The notes beneath the pieces are model-generated. The model made no database searches and was not told the origin of the DNA. It was given only the letters and a program-made list of their open reading frames with translations. From NCBI RefSeq assembly GCF_902459745.1, contig NZ_CABPSJ010000002.1, forward strand, positions 62,001 to 126,000: DNA of 64,000 nt. The letters run 5' to 3'. Below are positions 8,661 through 16,035 of the stretch, piece after piece; positions within the stretch are counted from its first letter, which is position 1; each line of letters opens with the position of its first letter. The stretch comes from Pandoraea communis (GTDB lineage Bacteria; Pseudomonadota; Gammaproteobacteria; Burkholderiales; Burkholderiaceae). The position numbers and the translations under genes were made by a program.

Positions 8661-9920
8661 ATGACCGATATGCCCGCATCGATTCATGCCACGTCACACG
8701 CGCCGGCAAGCGCCGAAGGACTCGCCGCTTACCGGCGCGTGCAAAGGCGCGCGTCGATGCGGGCGCTGATGCTCGCGTTGCCGTTGATCGTATTTCTGCT
8801 CTCGACGTTCATCGCGCCCATTGCGCTGCTGCTCGCCAGGAGTGTGCAGAATCAGGAAATCGCCGACGGGATGCCGCAGCTCGCCCGTGCGCTCGACGCG
8901 TGGGACGGCAGCGGCGTACCGGGCGAGGCGACGTTTGCCCAGCTCGCCGCGGGTCTGAAACAAGCGCACGAAAGCGGGCAGCTCGGCACCATTGCCCGAC
9001 GCATGAACTTCGCGCAACCCGAGTTTCGCAGTCTGCTCATGCGCACCGCACGCGCCGTCGGCAACGATGCGCCGCCGGCATGGAAGCCCGTGCTGATCGA
9101 GATCGACGAGCGCTGGGGCTCGCCCGAAACGTGGCGCTTGCTCAAGCGTGCCGCCGCCTCGCCCACGCCGGACTATCTGCTCGCCGGCATGGATGCGCAG
9201 GTCACACCGCAAGGGGTCATCGCCGCGCTGCCCGAGAACGCCTCGGTGTATCGCGCGGCGTTCGTGCGCACGATTTCCATCAGCGCCACCGTGACACTGC
9301 TGTGCCTCGTCTTCGGCTATCCGGTCGCGTGGCTGCTGGCGAATCTCCCCGAGAAGCAAAGCAATCGGCTGATGCTGTTCGTCATCGTTCCGTTCTGGAC
9401 ATCGCTGCTGGTTCGCACAACGGCGTGGTACGTCTTGCTGCAACCCGGCGGTGTCATCAACAGCCTGTTGTCGAGCCTGGGCATCACCACGCATCCCGTG
9501 CCGCTGATCTTTAACCGTACCGGCGTGCTGATCGGCATGACCCACGTGCTGCTGCCCTACATGATTCTCGCGATCTATTCGGTGATGAAGAGCGTGCCAC
9601 CCGTTTATATGCGTGCGGCGAAATCGCTTGGTGCGCATCCGTTCACGGCGTTCGTGCGCGTGTACATTCCGCAGACCCTGCCGGGGGTAGGTGCCGGGTG
9701 CTTTCTCGTCTTCGTGCTTGCGCTGGGTTACTACATCACGCCCTCGCTGCTCGGTGGCGCGGGCGACGAGATGATCAGCCAGCTCATCGCCATGCAGACC
9801 AATACGCAACTCAACTGGGGACTCGCGGGCGCGCTCTCGGCGTATCTCGTGATCTTCACGGCGGTCTTCTACTTAATCTTCAACCGTATCGTCGGCATCG
9901 ACCGGCTGCGCTTCGGTTGA
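8661..9920 (+). CDS. ABC transporter permease (PotB-like)
   Basis: A 419-residue inner-membrane permease. TM1 is near residues 34-58. It is followed by an unusually long non-membrane insert of about 140 residues, then the MetI-like permease domain from IRTISISATVTLLCLVFGYP-type sequence onward. The EAA-loop region reads MRAAKSLGAHPFTAFVRVYI. The long insert before TM2 occurs in some PotB-like permeases. The annotated ATG at 8661 could be replaced by ATG 8670; neither has a strong ribosome site. It forms the channel with the next permease. Confidence 0.9.
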   Translation: MTDMPASIHATSHAPASAEGLAAYRRVQRRASMRALMLALPLIVFLLSTFIAPIALLLARSVQNQEIADGMPQLARALDAWDGSGVPGEATFAQLAAGLKQAHESGQLGTIARRMNFAQPEFRSLLMRTARAVGNDAPPAWKPVLIEIDERWGSPETWRLLKRAAASPTPDYLLAGMDAQVTPQGVIAALPENASVYRAAFVRTISISATVTLLCLVFGYPVAWLLANLPEKQSNRLMLFVIVPFWTSLLVRTTAWYVLLQPGGVINSLLSSLGITTHPVPLIFNRTGVLIGMTHVLLPYMILAIYSVMKSVPPVYMRAAKSLGAHPFTAFVRVYIPQTLPGVGAGCFLVFVLALGYYITPSLLGGAGDEMISQLIAMQTNTQLNWGLAGALSAYLVIFTAVFYLIFNRIVGIDRLRFG

Positions 9921-9946
9921 TTTGCTCGCGACATAGGAGACAAGCC

Positions 9947-10774
9947 ATGCCGGACAAACGCAATACCGTACTGACGGAACGTGTGGCGTCGCGCTGGGTG
10001 CGCCTGCATACCGCGCTCACGCTGTTCTTCCTGATTGCGCCGATTCTCGCAATCGTGCCGCTCTCGTTCAACGCCGGTTCTTATTTCTCTTATCCGTTGA
10101 CCGGCTTTTCAATGCGCTGGTACCAGCAGGCGCTGACCAGCCCCGACTGGCAGCGAGCCCTGCTCAACAGCCTCGGCATCGGCGCGGCGTCGACCTTGAT
10201 TGCGACGTGTCTGGGCACGCTCGCGGCGCTTGGCCTGAGCCGTTCGCAGTTCCCGTTGCGCTCGGTCATCATGCCGATCATCATCTCACCGATGATCGTG
10301 CCCATCGTGGTCGTGGCGGCGGGCTTCTATCTGATCTTCGCGCCGCTCGGACTCGTGAATTCGTACCCCGGCGTGATTCTTGCCCATGCGGCGTTGGGCA
10401 CGCCATTCGTCGTCATCACCGTGACGGCCTCGCTGCTGTCGTTCGACCAGAGCCTTCTGCGCGCGGCCTCGGGCCTCGGCGCCACGCCATGGACCACGTT
10501 CCGGCGCGTGACGTTGCCGCTCATCACACCCGCAGTCGCCACCGGCAGCGTGTTCGCATTCGCCACGTCGTTCGACGAGGTCATCGTGATCCTCTTCATC
10601 GGCGGGCCAGACCAGAAGACCGTGCCGCGCCAGATGTGGAGCGGTATCCGTGACGCCATCGATCCGTCGATCCTCGCCGTCGCCACCATGTTGATCGTGT
10701 TCGCGGTGCTGCTATTCGCGAGCATCAACTGGCTGCGAGGACGGGCCACTGCGGCGAGTCATGCGATGAGCTGA
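9947..10774 (+). CDS. ABC transporter permease (PotC-like)
   Basis: A 275-residue MetI-type permease with about six membrane spans. The EAA loop is RAASGLGATPWTTFRRVTLP. The start at 9947 has AGGAGA 6 bases upstream and lies 26 bases after the first permease. It is the last gene of the Rieske/ABC unit; 92 bases separate it from the next coding sequence. Confidence 0.92.
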   Translation: MPDKRNTVLTERVASRWVRLHTALTLFFLIAPILAIVPLSFNAGSYFSYPLTGFSMRWYQQALTSPDWQRALLNSLGIGAASTLIATCLGTLAALGLSRSQFPLRSVIMPIIISPMIVPIVVVAAGFYLIFAPLGLVNSYPGVILAHAALGTPFVVITVTASLLSFDQSLLRAASGLGATPWTTFRRVTLPLITPAVATGSVFAFATSFDEVIVILFIGGPDQKTVPRQMWSGIRDAIDPSILAVATMLIVFAVLLFASINWLRGRATAASHAMS

Positions 10775-10866
10775 TGCGATGGCCTGGCCGATGTCAGCCA
10801 CAGCGTGAGCGCCACACGTGCGCTGATGCATTACACTGACGGCCAAATTCTCTCGCTTTCATCCTC

Positions 10867-12126
10867 ATGTCCGAAGCCACTTCCACCACTGTCATCCTTG
10901 GCGCAGGTCAGGCCGGCGGCGAAACCGCCCTCGCACTGCGTCAACTCGGTTACACCGGCCGCATCGTGCTCGCCGGCAGCGAAACGCATCTGCCCTATCG
11001 CCGCCCGCCGCTCTCGAAGGCGTTTCTGGCCGGTCAGGCCGATGAAGCCAGCCTGCTGATCCGTCCGGCCGATGCCTGGGAGAAGGCCGAAGTCGACGTG
11101 CGCCTCGGGGTGACGGCCACGGCCATCGATCGCGCGGCACGCACTGTCACGTTCGACGACGGCCAGACGCTGGGCTACGACCATCTGGTGCTGGCCCTCG
11201 GCGGCCGTGTGCGCCCGCTGCCCATCCCGGGCGGCGATGCACCGAACGTCTATTACCTGCGCAACATTGCCGACGCACAGCGTCTGCGCGAAGCCCTCAC
11301 ACCGGGGAAGCGTGTGGTCGTGGTCGGCGGCGGCTATATCGGTCTGGAAGTGGCGGCAAGCGCCGTCAAGGCGGGCACCAGCGTGACGGTGCTCGAAGCG
11401 GCGCCGCGCCTGCTGGCGCGCGTGGCGGAAGCCGATCTCGCCGGGTTCTTTGCGACGCTGCACCGCGAAAACGGTGTGGACGTGCAGGTCGGTGTCGGTG
11501 TGACAGCGCTGGAGCAGGACGCCACCGGTCAGGTTGTCGCCGTCGTGGCCGGTGACAAACGTCTGCCGGCAGACGTCGTGGTGGTCGGCATCGGCCTGAT
11601 CCCGAACGCCGAACTTGCTCAGGCAGCCGGTCTGGCGGTCGAGAACGGCATCGTCGTGGACGAATTCGCACGCACGAGCGATCCGGCCATTCTGGCGGTG
11701 GGCGATTGCGCGCATCACGAACACCCCGCACTGGGCCGCCGTATCCGTCTGGAGTCGGTGCCGAGCGCCAGCGAAATGGCCAAGGTGGCCGCGAGCGTGG
11801 TGCATGGCGACACGCCGAAGGCGGTCGCGACCGCACCGTGGTTCTGGTCCGATCAGTTCAACGCGAAACTGCAGATGGTCGGCATGACCGAAGGCCACGA
11901 CGCCGTGGTGGAGCGCCGGTTGCCCGACGCACAAGGGGCGGCGGTCTTCATGCTGTTCTATCTGCGTGAAGGCGCCGTCGTGGCGGCTGCGAGCATCAAC
12001 CGTGCGCAGGAGTTTCTTGCCGCGCGCGAACTCGTCGGCCGCCGCGCGGTGATCGATCCGGCCCGTCTGGCCGACGCCGCCACGCCACTCAAGACATTGC
12101 TCGCCGAACTCGGCCCGGCGGTCTGA
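10867..12126 (+). CDS. ferredoxin reductase-like NAD(P)/FAD oxidoreductase
   Basis: A 419-residue flavoprotein of the putidaredoxin/rhodocoxin reductase family. The FAD motif GAGQAGGE is near residues 13-20, the NAD motif VVGGGYIGLEVAA near 155-167 and ILAVGDCAHHE near 276-286; a C-terminal reductase domain follows. Such enzymes pass electrons from NAD(P)H to a [2Fe-2S] ferredoxin serving P450s or Rieske oxygenases. It may reduce the Rieske enzyme encoded 5 kb upstream, although it sits 92 bases after the transporter and could be separately transcribed. No Shine-Dalgarno sequence is visible before the ATG. Confidence 0.88.
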   Translation: MSEATSTTVILGAGQAGGETALALRQLGYTGRIVLAGSETHLPYRRPPLSKAFLAGQADEASLLIRPADAWEKAEVDVRLGVTATAIDRAARTVTFDDGQTLGYDHLVLALGGRVRPLPIPGGDAPNVYYLRNIADAQRLREALTPGKRVVVVGGGYIGLEVAASAVKAGTSVTVLEAAPRLLARVAEADLAGFFATLHRENGVDVQVGVGVTALEQDATGQVVAVVAGDKRLPADVVVVGIGLIPNAELAQAAGLAVENGIVVDEFARTSDPAILAVGDCAHHEHPALGRRIRLESVPSASEMAKVAASVVHGDTPKAVATAPWFWSDQFNAKLQMVGMTEGHDAVVERRLPDAQGAAVFMLFYLREGAVVAAASINRAQEFLAARELVGRRAVIDPARLADAATPLKTLLAELGPAV

Positions 12127-12149
12127 GGGCGCACACGCTCATCTGACAT

Positions 12150-12183
12150 GGCGCACGGCGGGCGTGCTTGCCCAACGTGCGCC
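12150..12183. terminator. bidirectional hairpin between convergent genes
   Basis: GGCGCACG (12150-12157) and CGTGCGCC (12176-12183) form a perfect 8-bp stem. An inner stem GGGC/GCCC (12160-12163 and 12170-12173) extends it. It lies in the 71-base gap between the convergent ferredoxin-reductase and universal stress genes. There is no long T-run, so Rho-independent termination is likely but not certain. Confidence 0.5.
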
Positions 12184-12197
12184 GCTGGCAGCCGCGC

Positions 12198-13133
12198 TCA
12201 CTCCACCGGCGCATGCGCAGGCAGCAGCAACACCGGACGGCCTGCGTGACGCGCCGTATCTTCCGCCACGCTGCCCAGCGTGAAGCGACGGAAGCCACGC
12301 CGCCCGTGTGTGCCGAGCACGATGACATCGACGTCGGCATCCTTACCGGCGGCGATGATCTGATCGGCAACGCCCTCGCCCACCGGTTGAATCTCCCGCA
12401 TTTCGATCTCCCCCGGCACCCCGGCCTCCTGCAATCGCTGCTTTGCCCAGCTTCGCACTTGTTCCCCCACAGCACGCACCGCATCGAGCAACGGCTTGGG
12501 GTCGAAGTCAGCGAGAAACGGCCCCGGCAGATCCAGGACATGCACAACGCGTAACGACGCCCCGTGCGTGCGGGCAAGCGACAGCGCATATTCGAACGCA
12601 CGGTGCGACGTTTCACTATCGTCCAGCGCGACAAGTATCCGCTCGTAGTGCCCGCCCGAGCGCAAGGGCATATGCGGTCGCGCCTCACCTGCCACCAGCA
12701 TCACCGGCACCTCTGCACTGCGCAGAATCTGCTCGGCAATGCTGCCCAGCATGACGCGACGCACGCCGCTACGGCCATGCGTGCCAACGATGATGATGTC
12801 CGCCCCCCACTCGTTGGCCTCGCGCGTCATGGCCTCGGGAACCGTCTCCCCGGTGGTGCGCAAATCGAGCAGATGCGCCTGTGCGTCGAACCCCTCGTCA
12901 CGCAGATACAGCACCGCCCTCGCGAGATCCTCCTCCCCCTCGCGCTGCATGTCGCGGCGCACTTGCTCCAGATCGATGAACTTGCCGAAGGCCGACGTCA
13001 ACAGATTGACGGGGTCTTCCACCGTATGAATAACGCGGATCGCGTCGCCGTTGCGCGCGAAGGCCGCGGTCTCTCGCAGCGCACGGCGCGAAGATTCGCT
13101 ACCGTCGGTTGCCACCAGAATGCGTTTTGTCAT
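12198..13133 (-). CDS. tandem-domain universal stress protein (UspA family)
   Basis: A 311-residue cytoplasmic protein made of two Usp domains. Each carries the ATP-binding G-x2-G-x9-G(S) motif, in GTHGRSGVRRVMLGS of domain one and GTHGRRGFRRFTLGS of domain two. Such two-domain proteins resemble UspE and are induced under stress, often hypoxia. It stands alone in its orientation next to the aldo/keto reductase gene, 47 bases away. Start ATG at 13133. Confidence 0.9.
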   Translation of the reverse strand: MTKRILVATDGSESSRRALRETAAFARNGDAIRVIHTVEDPVNLLTSAFGKFIDLEQVRRDMQREGEEDLARAVLYLRDEGFDAQAHLLDLRTTGETVPEAMTREANEWGADIIIVGTHGRSGVRRVMLGSIAEQILRSAEVPVMLVAGEARPHMPLRSGGHYERILVALDDSETSHRAFEYALSLARTHGASLRVVHVLDLPGPFLADFDPKPLLDAVRAVGEQVRSWAKQRLQEAGVPGEIEMREIQPVGEGVADQIIAAGKDADVDVIVLGTHGRRGFRRFTLGSVAEDTARHAGRPVLLLPAHAPVE

Positions 13134-13180
13134 GATCCGCCTCGTTTGATGAGTCGAAAGAACAACTGGGCGTGCGGCGC

Positions 13181-14179
13181 CTATCGGGCCGCGTCACCCC
13201 AGCGATAGGCATGCGACGCTTCATCGAGCTTCGCCTTGAGGTCCGGATCGAGCGTGTAATCGATAGTCCCCAGCGTCTCCGTGAGTTGTTCGACGCGGCT
13301 CGCGCCGATGATGGCCGACGTCACGACGGGATTCGCGAGTACCCATGCGAGCGACAGGCGCGTCAACGACTCGCCGGCGTCCTTCGCAATGCCCTTGAGC
13401 GTCTCGATGGTCTCGAACTCGCGCTCGTGCCAATAGCGCTGTTGGTACATCGCCCCGGCTTTGCCGACCGTCGCGGTAGTGAAGCGCCCTTCGCTCGGTG
13501 CGGCGTCGTGCCGATACTTGCCGGTCAGCAATCCGCCAGCGAGCGGGTTGTAGGGGATGACGGCCAGCCCTTCTTCGTTGGCGAGCGGCAACAGCTCGCG
13601 CTCGATCTGGCGGAACAGGAGGTTATAGCGCGGCTGCACCGACACGAAACGCGCCAGGCGCAGCACGTCGGCACGGCCAAGCGCCCGGGCGAGGCGGTAC
13701 GCGAGGTAGTTCGACACACCGATATAGCGGGCCCTGCCCGACTTCACGATGGTATCGAGCGCTTCGAGTGTCTCGTCGATCGGCGTGTCGGTGTCGTCGG
13801 AATGCAGTTGATAGAGGTCGACGTAGTCAGTACCCAAGCGGCTCAGCGAGGCGTCGATAGCCGACAGCAGGTGTTTGCGCGACGCGCCCTTGTCCCACGG
13901 CGACGGCCCCATCTGGCCGCACGCTTTGGTGGCAACGATGAACTTGTCGCGACGCCCCTTGAGCCAGCGCCCAACGATCTCTTCGGTGCGCCCGGCGAGC
14001 GAGGTATCGGCACCGAGCGGATAGACGTCGGCAATATCGATGAAATTGACGCCTGCGTCCGACGTGCGGTCGAGAATCGCGTGGCTCGCGGCCTCTTCGG
14101 TCTGGAGACCGAATGTCATGGTACCCAGGCACAGGCGGGAAACGCTCAGGCCGGTGCGGCCGAATTTTGTGTATTGCAC
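13181..14179 (-). CDS. aldo/keto reductase
   Basis: A 332-residue NADPH-dependent (beta/alpha)8 oxidoreductase. Visible elements are the N-terminal QYTKFGRTGLSVSRLCLGTM, the DIADVY segment with D and catalytic Y, and the catalytic lysine region FIVATKACG. LYQLHSDD carries the active-site histidine, and AIIGASRVEQLTE near the C terminus binds cofactor phosphate. The frame extends to 14338, but homology begins at a GTG (14179) preceded by GGGAG at 5 bases, so GTG is taken as start. Physiological substrate unknown. Confidence 0.88.
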   Translation of the reverse strand: MQYTKFGRTGLSVSRLCLGTMTFGLQTEEAASHAILDRTSDAGVNFIDIADVYPLGADTSLAGRTEEIVGRWLKGRRDKFIVATKACGQMGPSPWDKGASRKHLLSAIDASLSRLGTDYVDLYQLHSDDTDTPIDETLEALDTIVKSGRARYIGVSNYLAYRLARALGRADVLRLARFVSVQPRYNLLFRQIERELLPLANEEGLAVIPYNPLAGGLLTGKYRHDAAPSEGRFTTATVGKAGAMYQQRYWHEREFETIETLKGIAKDAGESLTRLSLAWVLANPVVTSAIIGASRVEQLTETLGTIDYTLDPDLKAKLDEASHAYRWGDAAR

Positions 14180-14236
14180 GGTAACTCCCGGAATGTTCGA
14201 ATCAGGCAATATCAAACGGCGATACAAGACTGCGCT

Positions 14237-14252
14237 GCCCGCGTGCGCGGGC
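14237..14252. repeat. short GC hairpin between bcsG and aldo/keto reductase
   Basis: GCCCGCG-TG-CGCGGGC is a perfect 7-bp stem in the 118-base gap after bcsG. A T6 run precedes it on the bcsG strand instead of following it, so it is not a classical terminator. It may still end the cellulose transcript. Confidence 0.3.
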
Positions 14253-14297
14253 GAGACACACAGTATGCGCGATTCCGGGAAAAAACGTGAGCGTGCG

Positions 14298-15941
14298 TTA
14301 CTCCATCGATCTGAGATCCAGCCAGACACCGTCCGCACCGCGAATGAGTACCTTGCCGTCGTACTTCATGACGGTTGTCTGCTCGTTCGCGGACACAAAG
14401 GCCGTTTGCGGCAGATCGTTTGCATACTGCGCCAGATCCGGTGTCCCCGCGAACGGGTTGTTCGCGACAAGATGCGAGACAAGCGTCATCAACGCCAGAT
14501 AGCTCGTGGGCGTGGAAATCGTGACAGGCGTACTGCGAGCCGCCGTCGCATCGTTGCCGAAACCCACGAGCTTGACCGCGACCGGCACGTGCGTGATCCC
14601 GGGCAGTGGAATCTCACGCATACCGGAGACTTGCAGCTTGCTGCCACGCAGCGCGGCCCCATGTTCCGGTACGAACACCACGACGGCCTTGCGGCCCGAC
14701 TTCGCAATGGTGTCGATGAACTGGTTGAAGTCGTCGAGCAACGCTTTGGCGCGTGTCGGATAGCTTTGCGCGCTGGTGAGCGTCGAGCCTTCGAGACGGT
14801 TGCCGTCGTGCAGCGAGATCGTGTTGTAGTAGAGCGCCACACGCTTGTCCGGCATGGTGGTGCGCTGCTTCCACCACGATTGCAGCACGTCGCCATCCGA
14901 GCGGACCGGGGTTTCGTCGAATGAGCGCATGACAACACGCGCTTGCGTATTGTCAAACGGCGTAATGCCCTGGACGTTGTAGTTTTGCTGCACTTCCCGC
15001 ATGAAGTTGTCGAAATGCCCGTCGTGGTTCATTGCGAGCGCCGGCGTAAAGCCAAGCGTCTTCAGATTACTCATCACATAGCACTGCGAACCGGCGGGAT
15101 CGTACAGCGCCTTGTGCGTTGGCTGACCACAGTCGGCGCGCAGCACGCGAATGGCTGCCGGGCCGCTGTAGCTCGCCGCCGAGTTGAAATTCTTGAAGAC
15201 GAAGTCGAAGCGCGAGAGCAACGGCTGGTTGGCGAGATCGTCGACATCGAGGTCGTCCTGCGAGAGCGAGCAGATATGCAGGAAGATGATGTCGAAGTCA
15301 GGGCCAGCCCCGGCCTGTGCCGGTAGCGAGACGGAGCGCGTCAGTTCGCGCGCGTAGAAGCTGTTGAGTGCCGCATCCGGATTTGCGCCCAGCGGCACCT
15401 CTGCGTTACCCGCCACGAATTCGCCGGCACCCGCTGCCGCACTTCCCCCACCGGCGGCGCCCGATGCCGCACCCGCCGTGACGGCCGTCTTATCGCCCTG
15501 TGCAGCCACCACCGGCGAGACCGACACCCATGTCCCGACACGCAATACGCCCGGCACGATCAGGAGCGCGAGCAGCACGAAGGTCGTCACGCGCACCCAA
15601 CGGTTCACGATCCAGTATGCGAGCACCATGATCGCCAGCAACAACCAGTCGCTCGCGGAGACAAAGCGTCCGAGCAGTTCGGTGATGTACGAGACGCGGA
15701 ATTGCAGCAGCGCGGGCAACTGTTCGACGAAGCGGGCGAATGGCGGCAGGTTCGAATCGTAGTAAAGCAATGCCGCCCCCGCCGGGACGGCGATCACCTG
15801 CCGCGTGATGCGCGCCCAGCGTGGACGCAGCCGAATCGTGAGCAACAGCGCGAAAACGAAGTTCGGCAGCACGTGAAAGCCGATGATGCCTGCCCACAGC
15901 AGCAACAGCTTCAGAATGAAATAGAGGTTCCAGATACCCAT
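14298..15941 (-). CDS. bcsG: cellulose phosphoethanolamine transferase BcsG
   Basis: A 547-residue inner-membrane protein with about four N-terminal membrane spans and a periplasmic alkaline-phosphatase-superfamily domain. BcsG transfers phosphoethanolamine from phospholipid to nascent cellulose. Matching segments are FNSAASYSGPAAIRVLRADC (nucleophile serine region), NTISLHDGNRLEGS and VVVFVPEHGAALRGSK with metal-binding E and H. An alanine/glycine-rich linker (about 165-190) joins membrane and catalytic parts. ATG 15941 is chosen (AAGGAA 8 bases upstream) over ATG 15977. It closes the bcs operon; bcsE and bcsF, its usual partners in enterobacteria, are not adjacent. Confidence 0.93.
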   Translation of the reverse strand: MGIWNLYFILKLLLLWAGIIGFHVLPNFVFALLLTIRLRPRWARITRQVIAVPAGAALLYYDSNLPPFARFVEQLPALLQFRVSYITELLGRFVSASDWLLLAIMVLAYWIVNRWVRVTTFVLLALLIVPGVLRVGTWVSVSPVVAAQGDKTAVTAGAASGAAGGGSAAAGAGEFVAGNAEVPLGANPDAALNSFYARELTRSVSLPAQAGAGPDFDIIFLHICSLSQDDLDVDDLANQPLLSRFDFVFKNFNSAASYSGPAAIRVLRADCGQPTHKALYDPAGSQCYVMSNLKTLGFTPALAMNHDGHFDNFMREVQQNYNVQGITPFDNTQARVVMRSFDETPVRSDGDVLQSWWKQRTTMPDKRVALYYNTISLHDGNRLEGSTLTSAQSYPTRAKALLDDFNQFIDTIAKSGRKAVVVFVPEHGAALRGSKLQVSGMREIPLPGITHVPVAVKLVGFGNDATAARSTPVTISTPTSYLALMTLVSHLVANNPFAGTPDLAQYANDLPQTAFVSANEQTTVMKYDGKVLIRGADGVWLDLRSME

Positions 15942-16035
15942 CGTATGGTTCCTTGGCGCCGGTGTCGTCCGGCTCACGTTTCGTCCGTTTCCGAGTCACT
16001 ACTTTCCTGCGTCGCCGCATGCCGTCCGGGCTGCC

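Noticed and set aside
14180-14338. N-terminal extension of the aldo/keto reductase to ATG 14338
   Set aside because: The extra 53 residues overlap the end of bcsG and lack homology; the family N terminus starts at the GTG 14179 with a ribosome site.
15942-16035. Search for a bcsF-like small membrane gene between bcsA and bcsG
   Set aside because: No frame there encodes a hydrophobic single-span peptide of about 60 residues.
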